Assembly: GCA_029861955.1 (NCBI GenBank)
Contig: JAOTYK010000002.1
Location: forward strand, 124,001-188,000
From: Acidobacteriota bacterium
GTDB taxonomy: Bacteria; Acidobacteriota; Polarisedimenticolia; Polarisedimenticolales; Polarisedimenticolaceae
Length of the DNA stretch: 64,000 nt
Reading direction: 5' to 3'
The notes beneath the pieces were generated by a model. It was given only the letters and a program-made list of their open reading frames with translations. It was not told the DNA's origin and ran no database searches. Each line of letters starts with the position of its first letter. The first letter of the stretch is position 1. Positions 42,752 to 50,588 of the stretch are shown here, piece after piece. The position numbers and the translations under genes are program-made.

Positions 42752-43191
42752 AGATTCGGATTTCCGCATTGGCCGTCGCGCTATTGCTGTTGTTTTGTTT
42801 GCCTGCGCTGGCTCAACGACCGGCCCAGGAGGCGCGGCTGGACGGCGACATGTTCCGCCCTGAGTTGATCAAACGATTTCAGGATCAGATCGGCCTGACC
42901 AAGGAACAGTCCCTGGAGATGTTACGAATCGTGCAAGAGTCCCAGGCGAAGATGCTGGAGGTCCAGTGGGCGATGGAGCCCGAGATGGACGCCATGCGCA
43001 AGCTGCTGGCCGAGACCAGGGTCGACGAGGACAAAGTCAAGAAACAGTTGCGATCGATCACCGCCAACGAAGCGACGGCGAAGGAACTACAACTGATGCT
43101 GATGGTGCGGATCAAGAATCTGTTGACCGCCGACCAGCAGTCCCAGCTACGACGGCTGCGGGAACAGCGGATGGGACGACGACGGCGTTAG
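42748..43191 (+). CDS. periplasmic LTxxQ-motif (Spy/CpxP/CnrX-like) protein
   Basis: 147 residues. Signal peptide ALLLLFCLPALAQ, then helices with the motifs IGLTKEQSLEMLRIVQESQA and LLTADQQSQLRRLREQR, each a form of L-T-x-x-Q. Length and composition match Spy/CnrX proteins, which sense or chaperone in the periplasm. It overlaps the anti-sigma gene by ATGA (42748-42751). With the first LTxxQ gene, the sigma and the anti-sigma factor it forms a four-gene envelope-stress or metal-response unit. Confidence 0.82.
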   Translation: MKIRISALAVALLLLFCLPALAQRPAQEARLDGDMFRPELIKRFQDQIGLTKEQSLEMLRIVQESQAKMLEVQWAMEPEMDAMRKLLAETRVDEDKVKKQLRSITANEATAKELQLMLMVRIKNLLTADQQSQLRRLREQRMGRRRR

Positions 43192-43227
43192 TCCGCAACG
43201 TCGCGGCGGGCGACGAGTGGAACACTC

Positions 43228-46200
43228 CTAAGGGCAGTTTCCGGTCAAGTGCCTGCACTGCCCGACAGGTTGCCCGAGATCGAACAGGCACAGGTCCGTG
43301 CTGCAAGCCATGTTGTCGTCGCACTGGGCCTGATTCAGGCATTCGCAAACGTCACCGATCCCGTTGTCGTCGTTATCCGCCTGTCCCGGGTTCCAGATGA
43401 ACAGGCAGTTGTCGCACGCCTGACCGACGCCATCCCCGTCCAGATCCAACTGGCTCGCATTAGAAACCTCGGGGCAGTTGTCACATTCATCGCCGACGCC
43501 GTCGCTGTCGGTGTCGGTCTGGGACGGGTTGGCGACGAAGTCGCAGTTATCGCAGTCGTTGCCGAAACCATCGCCGTCGGGGTCGAGGCCGCCACCGGGT
43601 CCGGGGCAGAAATCGCACGCGTCGCCCAGGCCATCGCCGTCGGAGTCTTCCTGGCCCGGGTTGGGCTGGACCGGGCAGTTGTCGAGCGGGCAGCTGTTGG
43701 GGAAGCCGGGGTTGCCGAAGCCGTCGTCATCGGTATCCGTGCACATATCGCAAGCGTTCCCGGCACCGTCGCCGTCGAGATCTGCTTGCGACGGGTTGGG
43801 GTCCGCAGGGCAGTTGTCCCCGGCGTCACACACTCCGTCGGAGTCGCCGTCGGGTCCGTCGTCTGCCGGAGCGTAGCCGCCGTTCGAACAATCGTCGCAG
43901 CCGTCGTTGTCAGTGTCGGAACACACGAACGGGTCGCCGTCGTTGCTGTCCGTGGCCAGGTTTAGACACGTCACATTGCCCAGGTTGCCGTTGCCAAGAC
44001 CGTCGGCATCGGCGTCGGTGCAGGAGTCGGTCAGGTCGCAGATCTGATCGTTGTCGCCGTCCGGTCCATCGTTAGCGATGTCAAAGCTGCCGCTGGCGCA
44101 GTCGTCGCAGCCGTCTCCCTCGGTATCGCTGCAGCGGAACGGATCCAGGGGGTGGCTATCCGTGGCGTCGGGGACACCGTCGTTGTCGTCATCGGAATCG
44201 CAGACGTCGCCCTGGCCGTCGTTGTCGGTGTCGATCTGGCTCGGATTAAAATCGTTCGGACAGTTGTCGACGTTGCCGCACAGCCCGTCCAGGTCACCGT
44301 CGTCGAGCGGATCCGCGGGGCACACATCGCAGTCGTCACCGGCGCCGTCGCCATCCTGATCCTGCTGGGTCGGGTTGGGGGTCAGGGGGCAGTTGTCCTG
44401 CGCGTCGCAGTACTGGTCGCCATCCGCGTCGTCCGCGGCCGGACAAGCGCAGGCCGCAGTGCGTCCTTGTAGACCGAGGTCGCGCGATTCCGTCTGGCCG
44501 TCGCCGAGCGTGTCGTACGTGCCGGTTTCGCCCGCGCAGCTACGGCCCCGCACGACGTAATACAGCGCTTGACCGGGCGCGGGTGATGGCGTGTCGCTCA
44601 CCTCAGCCTCGACGCCGGCGGTCAAACACGCGATCTCGGTACCGGCGTAGTCGCCGCCCGTGCGCAGCGCCAGAAGGTCCCCCTCGACCACGTCGTAGCC
44701 GGTGGCCTTCGGGTCCGGTGTCCACGAAACCAGGCCGCCTTCGATGCCCAATCCGTCCAGGGTGTCGGGGGCGCCGGCGGTGACGCAAACAAGATCGAGC
44801 TCCAGCGCCACGTCGCTGCCCGCCGAGTTGGCCACGCTGAGCTTGACGCTGTACAGCCCGGGTTGGCTGTAGTCGTGGCTCGTATCTTTTGTGGTCGCGT
44901 CGACCTGGTCGTCGTTCTCGAAATCCCAGGACCACACCGTCGGTTCGTTCGTCGTAAGATCGGTGAAATCGACCGTCTGACCCACCTGCGCGGTCAACGG
45001 TGCTGCAACGAAGCCGGCCACCGGCGGCAGCGTCGGTCCGCCTTTAAAGATGGTGTACTGATCCAGCACCGCGCCCAGGTTGTCGAGGAAGCGCGCGTCG
45101 AGCCGGTTGCCGTCTATATCCAGCACCACCGACCCGAGCGACGGCAGCGAAAGGACCATCGCGGGATGGTTGGGCTGCGGGCCTCCCAGGTCCATCCCGA
45201 CTCCCGTCGCCAGTTGCCCCGAGCTTCCGGCGACGGTGTACACGGCGCCGGTGTTGGGGGTCACCCCGGCGGGTTTGTTGTAGGCGCCGTCTCCGGCGAT
45301 GTCTCCGTCGCCGCCGTCGATCTTCATGCCCTCGACGAACGTGTCCGAGAAGCCATAGTGCCCATCGATCAGGAACGATCGCTCGTACGAGTGACTGTGC
45401 CCACTGAGGACCAGATCGACGCCGTGGCTCTCCAGGATCGGCACGACGTTTTCACGCATGTCGATCAGCCGGCCGTTCGAATCGCCCGCGTCGTCCGAAT
45501 CGTGGCTGCCTTTCGTATACGGCGGATGATGCCAGAAGGCGACGATCCAGTCCTGCGAGGTGCTGATCAGGTCGGCGGCCAGCCAGGTCAACATCGGGCT
45601 GCCCGGAGAACGGTTCGAATTGACCGAGTCCAGCACGACGAAGTGCACGTTGCCGTAGTCGAAGGAGTAGTACGCCTCGGAGCTCGACGGCAGTCCCCCG
45701 GCCTCACCGCCGGTCGGTAGCGTGAAATTGTCGTAGTACGGCCAGCTCGAGGTGGTGCCGTCGAACAGGTCGTGGTTGCCGATCGTAGGCCACAGGACGG
45801 ACTTGATCAGCATCTCCGGGTAGATGTCGAACAGTGCAGTCTGATACTGCGCGTCGGTGCCTTGCCCGTAGGCATTGTCGCCCAGCATCAACCAGAGGTC
45901 GGTGTGCCGGGTTCCCGTAAACGCGTAGTACGCATCGCGTACGGCGATCGCGTTCGAGTTGCCTGTCCCCGAATCGCCCAACGCCCAGATGCGCATCGGC
46001 TTGGGCGTGCCCGCGAGCGGCGCCGTGACAAAGAAATGATCGGCGTCGTTGCCGGCCAGAGTGCCCGAGATATCTGCGATCGCGTAGTAGTACCGGGTGT
46101 TGGGGGTCAGCCCGCTCAAGATCAACTCGTGCTCGGTCACGCCGGCAGCAGCGTTGACCTCCATGTCGAGCACGCCCGCCGAGGTGCCGTAGAGCACGCG

Positions 46201-46380
46201 TGAATCCGTCGCAAGATCGGTGCGCCAGCGCACGATTACCTGATCGGAGTTGCCCTGTTGCAGGTAGGGACCGCGGTCGACCTGGGTCCCCTGAGCCGAG
46301 GCCGCGGCGCAAGCGGCTATGACACAGACGCACCCGAGGAGGGTCCGAACCGTCGATTGCAGTGGATTTGCACGGCGCAT
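43228..46380 (-). CDS. secreted metallophosphoesterase with Fn3, PKD and thrombospondin-3 repeats
   Basis: About 1050 residues. Signal peptide LLGCVCVIAACAAASAQ. A purple-acid-phosphatase-like N-terminal Fn3 (VIVRWRTDLATDSRVLYGTS) precedes a calcineurin-type catalytic domain with all metal motifs: ALGDSGTG, MLGDNAYG, IGNHDLF, FWHHPPYTKG and LSGHSHSYER. Then come a PKD domain (DFTDLTTNEPTVWSWDFEND), a fibronectin-like module (LVSWTPDPKATGYDVVEGDL) and about a dozen thrombospondin-3 calcium repeats of NCPxxxNPxQxDxDxDGxGDxCD type to the end. ATG 46380 or ATG 46404 may be the start; neither has a good ribosome site. Likely an extracellular phosphatase or nucleotidase held by calcium-stabilised repeats. 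Confidence 0.9.
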   Translation of the reverse strand: MRRANPLQSTVRTLLGCVCVIAACAAASAQGTQVDRGPYLQQGNSDQVIVRWRTDLATDSRVLYGTSAGVLDMEVNAAAGVTEHELILSGLTPNTRYYYAIADISGTLAGNDADHFFVTAPLAGTPKPMRIWALGDSGTGNSNAIAVRDAYYAFTGTRHTDLWLMLGDNAYGQGTDAQYQTALFDIYPEMLIKSVLWPTIGNHDLFDGTTSSWPYYDNFTLPTGGEAGGLPSSSEAYYSFDYGNVHFVVLDSVNSNRSPGSPMLTWLAADLISTSQDWIVAFWHHPPYTKGSHDSDDAGDSNGRLIDMRENVVPILESHGVDLVLSGHSHSYERSFLIDGHYGFSDTFVEGMKIDGGDGDIAGDGAYNKPAGVTPNTGAVYTVAGSSGQLATGVGMDLGGPQPNHPAMVLSLPSLGSVVLDIDGNRLDARFLDNLGAVLDQYTIFKGGPTLPPVAGFVAAPLTAQVGQTVDFTDLTTNEPTVWSWDFENDDQVDATTKDTSHDYSQPGLYSVKLSVANSAGSDVALELDLVCVTAGAPDTLDGLGIEGGLVSWTPDPKATGYDVVEGDLLALRTGGDYAGTEIACLTAGVEAEVSDTPSPAPGQALYYVVRGRSCAGETGTYDTLGDGQTESRDLGLQGRTAACACPAADDADGDQYCDAQDNCPLTPNPTQQDQDGDGAGDDCDVCPADPLDDGDLDGLCGNVDNCPNDFNPSQIDTDNDGQGDVCDSDDDNDGVPDATDSHPLDPFRCSDTEGDGCDDCASGSFDIANDGPDGDNDQICDLTDSCTDADADGLGNGNLGNVTCLNLATDSNDGDPFVCSDTDNDGCDDCSNGGYAPADDGPDGDSDGVCDAGDNCPADPNPSQADLDGDGAGNACDMCTDTDDDGFGNPGFPNSCPLDNCPVQPNPGQEDSDGDGLGDACDFCPGPGGGLDPDGDGFGNDCDNCDFVANPSQTDTDSDGVGDECDNCPEVSNASQLDLDGDGVGQACDNCLFIWNPGQADNDDNGIGDVCECLNQAQCDDNMACSTDLCLFDLGQPVGQCRHLTGNCP

Positions 46381-46429
46381 TTTCAACAATCTTATACAGC
46401 GCATCACGGATCGGTGCAGCAGGTAAGTG

Positions 46430-46484
46430 CACCTCTCCCCTGTTAACCAAGGACAGAGGCTCCGCGCGACGTAGAGGTTGGCTC
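46430..46484. repeat. 55-bp dispersed repeat, copy A
   Basis: CACCTCTCCCCTGTTAACCA begins this copy, which is about 80 % identical over 55 bp to copy B at 47654-47708 in the same orientation; the first 20 bases are identical and both end TTGGCTC. Each copy can fold into a hairpin (CCTCT...AGAGG). Copy B ends inside the 3' end of tRNA-Asn; copy A lies at the 3' end of the truncated nucleotidyltransferase frame. Confidence 0.8.
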
Positions 46485-46697
46485 GCCACATGTGCCAGTC
46501 GTCTGCCGAATGGCTATTTTCCGCTCATCTCGCAACGCCTCCAGAGCTTCAATATCCGCCCTATCCTCTGGACGTCCAGTCGTTTTCTTCATCGCGATCA
46601 GATCTTCGATGGATGCGACGCGAACGGAACCACTCGACAACTCGATCATCACAGACCTCGACCACAATTCGTCGAACGGAATTGATGCATGATTTTG
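46443..46697 (-). pseudogene. C-terminal remnant of a nucleotidyltransferase (AbiEii/MNT-like) protein
   Basis: Only about 60 residues are recognisable: IELSSGSVRVASIEDLIAMK followed by KTTGRPEDRADIEALEALRD, the usual end of nucleotidyltransferase-type proteins of toxin-antitoxin-like loci. The N-terminal catalytic part is missing: the frame upstream runs into a terminator hairpin (46717-46739). The last about 15 residues are encoded by the 55-bp repeat. No partner gene is left, so this is a decayed accessory gene. Confidence 0.65.
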
Positions 46698-46716
46698 AGG
46701 AAGGACACAACAAGAA

Positions 46717-46739
46717 AGGGCGGCCCGCGGGGCCGCCCT
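46717..46739 (-). terminator. intrinsic terminator of the Cys-rich repeat-protein gene
   Basis: On the minus strand AGGGCGGC-(loop)-GCCGCCCT is a perfect 8-bp GC-rich stem followed by TTTCTTGTTGTG. It lies 27 bp after the stop of the gene at 46767-47369. Confidence 0.85.
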
Positions 46740-46766
46740 CTCGAGACTTCGATCAGACACGAGGCG

Positions 46767-47369
46767 TTACTGCGTCTCGGTCTTCTCCTCGTCGGCCACC
46801 ATCGCAATCAACTCGGCCTTCGAGTGCTCGCAGCCACCCGCGGCGCGCTCGGCCAGATCGGCGACCTTCTTGTCCTCGGAGGCCTTGGCCATCTGGATCA
46901 GTTTTGCCTCTGACGCGGCGCAGCCACCCTTGGCGTTCCGGGCGAGCATGGCCATGCTGGGTGCGTCGCCATGCTGGCCACCCATTTCGCGGACCAGGGC
47001 GATTAGCGCGGCCTTGGATTGTTCACAGCCTCCCTCGGCCTTCTCGGCGAGCGTGATGGCCTCCTGGTGACCGGACTCCCTGGCCATCGCGATCAGCGCG
47101 GTCTTGGAATGTTCGCAACCTCCCTCGGCCTTTTCGGCCAACTCCATCGCCTTGGCCACCTTGGCCATCTTGGCGCTGCAATCGGCGCAATTCTTGCCGC
47201 ATTCATGGCCGGCCTTGGCCGCGCACTCGGCGTGGTCCGTACCGCACTCATGAGACGCGGCCGTAGTCGTCTCGGATTTACCGTGGGACTCGCTGCAGTC
47301 GGCCAGGGCCAAACCTGGCGCCACCACCACAGCCACCACCAAGATCACCAGCAGACGGATTGCTCGCAT
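46767..47369 (-). CDS. secreted Cys/His-rich protein with four tandem GGC repeats (novel family)
   Basis: 200 residues. Signal peptide LLVILVVAVVVAPGLALA. Residues 24-64 are dense in Cys and His (SHECGTDHAECAAK, GHECGKNCADC), suggesting a metal or redox site. Residues about 75-195 hold four helical repeats of the pattern LAEKAEGGCEHSKxALIAM, with the GGC motif at residues 83-85, 113-115, 148-150 and 178-180 (spacing 30, 35, 30), one Cys per repeat. No known family is recognised. ATG 47369 has AGGAGA at about 7 nt. A strong terminator follows, so it is probably a monocistronic, well-expressed gene. Possible roles: periplasmic metal binding or a helical scaffold; both are guesses. Confidence 0.8.
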   Translation of the reverse strand: MRAIRLLVILVVAVVVAPGLALADCSESHGKSETTTAASHECGTDHAECAAKAGHECGKNCADCSAKMAKVAKAMELAEKAEGGCEHSKTALIAMARESGHQEAITLAEKAEGGCEQSKAALIALVREMGGQHGDAPSMAMLARNAKGGCAASEAKLIQMAKASEDKKVADLAERAAGGCEHSKAELIAMVADEEKTETQ

Positions 47370-47702
47370 TCCAGATCTCCTCTAGATTTCAATAAAGATA
47401 GACTTCTTTTCTGAGACGGGATCAAGACACCGTACCGGGAAGCCCCGGGTCGGGCAACTCGGATCATGTAAAAAGACGCAAACAGGCGGGTAGGCGGAGC
47501 AAGAGTGAATCGCCCCGGCTCCCCTAGACACTCTTGCGTGAGAGCAAGAGAGCCACTCCTCGTTCCTCCCGACTCACTACGTGGGTGGAGCGTACGAGTC
47601 AGCCTTGAACCTAGCCGTGACCCGTCGAATCGTCGAGGACACCCGGCCAGCCACACCTCTCCCCTGTTAACCAGATGCAGAGGTTCCGTGCAGCGCGATG
47701 TT
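47370..47702. other. 333-bp gene-free stretch with repeat copy B and competing hairpins
   Basis: No credible gene between the Cys-rich protein gene and tRNA-Asn. It contains the competing-stem region 47499-47550 and most of repeat copy B (47654-47708). The rest looks like plain spacer; the Cys-rich gene's promoter must lie in it but no clear -35/-10 pair is seen. Confidence 0.7.
47499..47550. ncRNA. two mutually exclusive hairpins (possible regulatory RNA)
   Basis: GCAAGAGTG (47499-47507) can pair with CACTCTTGC (47529-47537) as a perfect 9-bp stem with a 21-nt loop. The same CTCTTGC (47531-47537) can instead pair with GCAAGAG (47544-47550) as a perfect 7-bp stem with a 6-nt loop. Such competing stems are typical of attenuators or switches, but no T run or coupled gene is evident, so a function is speculative. 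Confidence 0.35.
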
Positions 47703-47708
47703 TGGCTC
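47654..47708. repeat. 55-bp dispersed repeat, copy B, abutting tRNA-Asn
   Basis: Same orientation as copy A (46430-46484), about 80 % identical. Its last 6 bases fall in the tRNA-Asn 3' end (CCA side). In copy B ACCTCT (47655) pairs with AGAGGT to make a stem around the GTTAAC core. It may be the tRNA's downstream processing or termination structure, duplicated together with accessory DNA. Confidence 0.75.
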
Positions 47709-47778
47709 CTGAGACAGGACTCGAACCTGTGACAAGGTGGTTAACAGCCACCTGCTCTACCAACTGAGCTACTCAGGA
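47703..47778 (-). tRNA. tRNA-Asn (anticodon GTT)
   Basis: 76 nt with encoded CCA. Acceptor arms TCCTGAG and CTCAGGA pair fully; the D arm contains AGCTCAGTTGGTAGAGC; the anticodon loop is CTGTTAA, anticodon GTT at 47745-47743; the T arm is ACAGG-TTCGAGT-CCTGT. All cloverleaf elements are intact, so it should be functional. Confidence 0.97.
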
Positions 47779-47810
47779 CCATTTTCGTGCGCGGTCTCGC
47801 GACCCAGGGA

Positions 47811-47839
47811 AAGTTACCACCGGACCCAGGGTGCGTCAA
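47811..47839 (-). promoter_or_regulatory. promoter of tRNA-Asn
   Basis: On the minus strand TTGACG (47839-47834), 17-nt spacer, TAACTT (47816-47811). The -35 is near-consensus and the spacing ideal; the -10 is weak. Two GACCCAGGG copies (plus strand, 47801-47809 and 47823-47831) flank the -10. Confidence 0.55.
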
Positions 47840-47955
47840 CATCGAGGAATGCCGCGTTTTCCTGAGTTTCCGGCACATCCCACGTCCGGGATCGCCTGTT
47901 AGAATGCCCGCACCCGAGGCCATTGTGGCCGCACCAAAGTCCATGGAGTCCCCCG

Positions 47956-48459
47956 ATGAACTCTCGTGTCATGACCGGCATCAGCCTGATCGTTGTTGGC
48001 CTGGTGTTCTTCCTGAAGGCCTACTTCGATATCGATTTCGGTCCGCTCGGCTGGACCCTCATCGGACTCCTACTGGTCGGCGGTTATTTCGCCACTCGTT
48101 CCTACGGTGCGTTGATCGCCGGTTGCATCCTGGCCGGCTACGGCATCGGTGCGTTCGGCGATGACCGCTGGATGGTGATGCGAGAGTTTTCGCTCATCGG
48201 ACTCGGCATCGGTTTTATCCTGATCTACGTCATTCAGATGCTGGTGGAACGTAAGGCCGCCCGCTGGCCGCTGATTCCCGGCATCATCCTTGTGATTCTC
48301 GGTTTCAGATCCTGGCGTCGGTTCTGGACATTCCTGTTCTCCCCCGACGGCTGGCCGATCATCCTCATGATCGTAGGTGCGTTGATCCTGTTGGGCGGAC
48401 TGCGAAACAAGATCGGTGCCGGCGACAAGAACGTCGCCGTCGAGAAGACGGAAGACTAA
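47956..48459 (+). CDS. multi-pass membrane protein, DUF5668/LiaF-TM-like
   Basis: 167 residues with five or so membrane helices (SLIVVGLVFFLKAYF, WTLIGLLLVGGYFAT, ALIAGCILAGYGIGAF, FSLIGLGIGFILIYVIQML, WPIILMIVGALILLGG). This matches the DUF5668/LiaF N-terminal membrane type, linked in Gram-positives to envelope-stress sensing. GGAG at 47945-47948 supports ATG 47956. It overlaps the convergent rdgB gene by 4 bp at its 3' end. Function in this organism unknown. Confidence 0.78.
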   Translation: MNSRVMTGISLIVVGLVFFLKAYFDIDFGPLGWTLIGLLLVGGYFATRSYGALIAGCILAGYGIGAFGDDRWMVMREFSLIGLGIGFILIYVIQMLVERKAARWPLIPGIILVILGFRSWRRFWTFLFSPDGWPIILMIVGALILLGGLRNKIGAGDKNVAVEKTED

Positions 48460-49058
48460 CCGCGCAGCGACTTAAGTAATGACGCGATCGCCTGACCGCG
48501 GTGGGAGATCGCTTGCTTGGCGGCGGGGTCCAGCTCCGCCGTGGTGCAGCCCGACGGTGGGTGGAAGAAGATCGGGTCGTAGCCGAATCCGTTCTCGCCT
48601 CGCGCCGACTCCCCCACGTCGATGATCCGCCCCTCGACCACACCGCGGTGGACGCTGTGGGTGACGCCGTCTTTCGCCAGCGCAAGCAGGCAGACGAAGC
48701 GGGCGGTTCGGTCCGCCGGATCGGTTCGGCAAGTAAGAGCGCTCAGCAACCGATCGTTTCTGCCGTCGTCGTCCAGCCCCGGTCCGCCGTAGCGGGCCGA
48801 CTGGACACCGGGCGCTCCATCTAACGCATCGACTTCCAATCCCGAGTCATCGGCCACCACCCAGTCGGGTGTCCGGAGTGAGTAGCCCTCGGCCTTGAGC
48901 CGTGCGTTGGCCTCGAAGGTGCGGCCGGTCTCTTCGACTTCGGTGGTGTCGTCCAGCGCGTCGAGTCCGTGAACCTCGATCCCGACCTCGGCGAAGGCCC
49001 GCTGGAACTCACGAACTTTCCCGAGGTTGCCGGTGGCAACGACAAGCGTCCGGATCAT
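48456..49058 (-). CDS. rdgB: dITP/XTP pyrophosphatase (non-canonical purine NTPase, HAM1/RdgB)
   Basis: 200 residues, full length. Family motifs: VVATGNLGKVREFQ (nucleotide-binding start), FEANARLKAEGYS, VVADDSGLEVDALDGAPGVQSA (catalytic Asp region), GENGFGYDPIFF and the terminal SHRGQAI. It removes ITP, dITP and XTP from the nucleotide pool, releasing pyrophosphate. ATG 49058 overlaps the rph stop by ATGA (49055-49058), the classic rph-rdgB coupling. The frame is open further upstream but that part is shadow of rph. Confidence 0.97.
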   Translation of the reverse strand: MIRTLVVATGNLGKVREFQRAFAEVGIEVHGLDALDDTTEVEETGRTFEANARLKAEGYSLRTPDWVVADDSGLEVDALDGAPGVQSARYGGPGLDDDGRNDRLLSALTCRTDPADRTARFVCLLALAKDGVTHSVHRGVVEGRIIDVGESARGENGFGYDPIFFHPPSGCTTAELDPAAKQAISHRGQAIASLLKSLRG

Positions 49059-49798
49059 CCGATGCGCAGTTTGTCCAGGGCCGGGCCCAGCAACTCGGAC
49101 TGTTTCTGGCTCAGAGCGTCGATGCCCATGTCCCCGAGCTCCAGCATCCGATCCAGCTGTTTGCGATCGAAGGGTGTGGTCTCGGCGGTGCCCTGGAGTT
49201 CGATGTACTCGCCTGCGTCGTTTCGGACGATGTTCATGTCGACGGCGGCGGCCGAGTCTTCGACGTAGTCCAGGTCCAGGACCGGGGTGCCCTGCACCAC
49301 ACCGACGGAGATGGCGGCCAGCGTCGCGGTCAGGACGGGACGTTTCAACACGCCCTTCTCCTGTAGACCCGCCAGCGCCAGACACATCGCGACGAAGCCG
49401 CCGGTGATCGAAGCCGTGCGTGTGCCGCCGTCGGCCTGGATGACATCGCAATCGATCCACAAAGTGCGATCGCCCAGCTGCTTGCGATCGACGACACTTC
49501 GCAGCGCGCGACCGATCAGTCGTTGGATCTCCATCGTTCGCCCCGAGGGGCGACCGCGGTTAACCTCGCGCTGAGAGCGGCGATCGGTGGCGGCCGGCAA
49601 CATGGCGTACTCGCCGGTAACCCAGCCTTCGCCGGAGCCGACGAGGAACGGCGGAACCCGATCCTCGACGCTGGCCGAGCAGAGCACCCGCGTACGCCCC
49701 ATCGAGATCAGGACCGAGCCTGCGGGATTCTCGAGATAGCCCGGGACCATCTCGACACTTCTCAACTGTTCGTCCGATCGTCCGTCGTGTCGTGCCAT
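49055..49798 (-). CDS. rph: ribonuclease PH
   Basis: 247 residues, full length. A phosphorolytic 3' exoribonuclease that trims tRNA 3' ends. Seen: RVLCSASVEDRVPPFL, GWVTGEYAMLPAAT, the phosphate-site GRTMEIQRLIGRALRSVVD, DCDVIQADGGTRTASITGG and the C-terminal VDMNIVRNDAGEYIELQGT. The tail also contains LELGDMGIDALSQKQ. It sits between murI and rdgB in a five-gene operon (amidase - GerMN - murI - rph - rdgB) found in many Acidobacteria/delta-proteobacteria-type genomes. Confidence 0.97.
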   Translation of the reverse strand: MARHDGRSDEQLRSVEMVPGYLENPAGSVLISMGRTRVLCSASVEDRVPPFLVGSGEGWVTGEYAMLPAATDRRSQREVNRGRPSGRTMEIQRLIGRALRSVVDRKQLGDRTLWIDCDVIQADGGTRTASITGGFVAMCLALAGLQEKGVLKRPVLTATLAAISVGVVQGTPVLDLDYVEDSAAAVDMNIVRNDAGEYIELQGTAETTPFDRKQLDRMLELGDMGIDALSQKQSELLGPALDKLRIG

Positions 49799-49802
49799 CC
49801 GG

Positions 49803-50588
49803 CTATTCTCCCTCGATTCGAGTCTGATGCAAGGCCTCGATTTCCCGACCGAGGAATCTCTCTGCGACGGTCTTGAACGGCGCCGGCACGTCGGTCACGT
49901 AGAACTCACGGATCGGCTCGGCGGTCGCAGCCGTCGTCTGCTCTGCGACCTGGGTCGCCACCGCCTCGGCGGAGTCGACCAGGGTCACTCCCTCGCCCAT
50001 CACTCGGCGGATCACCGTTTTCAGGAGCGGGTAGTGGGTGCAGCCGAGGACCAGCGTGTCGACGTCGGCCTCCTGGATCGGTGCCAGGTAGCGCCGGGCC
50101 ACCGCCTCGGCGATGTCGTCGTCGACCCAACCCTCCTCGGCCAGCGGCACGAAGAGTGGGCATGCGGCCGCCACGACCTCGGCGTCGTTCAGTTTCGCAA
50201 GGACACGGCTGTAGGCGCCGCTGCCGATCGTCGCCCGTGTTCCGATGACGCCGATCCGCCCGTTGCGCGTGGAAGCGGCGGCCTGTCGGGCACCGGCCTC
50301 GATCACGCCCATCACCGGACGACTCAGCTGCTCGGACAGGATCTCCAGGGCCACGGCGGAGGCGGTGTTGCACGCGACGACCATCAATTTGACGTCGTGG
50401 TCGCGCATGAAGTGTCCGGCCTCGGTGGCGTAACGCCTCACGGTCTCCGCCGACTTGGTGCCGTAGGGCACCCGGGCGGTGTCGCCAAGATAGACCAGGG
50501 ACTGCCCGGGAACCGCTTGCTCCAGGGCGCGGAAGACCGTGAGCCCTCCGACGCCGGAGTCGAAGACACCGATCGGTCGTGAGTCCAT
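49803..50588 (-). CDS. murI: glutamate racemase
   Basis: 261 residues. It converts L- to D-glutamate for peptidoglycan. The two catalytic Cys are in [11 protein letters not shown] and [10 protein letters not shown]; the N-terminal [14 protein letters not shown] and [12 protein letters not shown] are signatures. ATG 50588 shares a base with the stop of the GerMN gene (TGATG), showing translational coupling; the frame continues 11 codons further upstream but that is inside the preceding gene. It is followed 4 bp later by rph. Confidence 0.97.
   Translation of the reverse strand: MDSRPIGVFDSGVGGLTVFRALEQAVPGQSLVYLGDTARVPYGTKSAETVRRYATEAGHFMRDHDVKLMVVACNTASAVALEILSEQLSRPVMGVIEAGARQAAASTRNGRIGVIGTRATIGSGAYSRVLAKLNDAEVVAAACPLFVPLAEEGWVDDDIAEAVARRYLAPIQEADVDTLVLGCTHYPLLKTVIRRVMGEGVTLVDSAEAVATQVAEQTTAATAEPIREFYVTDVPAPFKTVAERFLGREIEALHQTRIEGE

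Noticed and set aside
43249-43965. Valine/alanine-rich plus-strand frame opposite the thrombospondin-3 repeats.
   Set aside because: A low-complexity shadow caused by the repeated GAC/GAT codons on the other strand.
43228-44400. Tandem DNA repeats in the metallophosphoesterase gene considered as a possible CRISPR or satellite array.
   Set aside because: The repeats are irregular and translate into thrombospondin-3 calcium loops; there are no identical repeats with unique spacers.
48456-49460. An RdgB protein with a 134-residue N-terminal extension.
   Set aside because: The extension is the rph gene in another frame; ATG 49058 with ATGA coupling is the true start.
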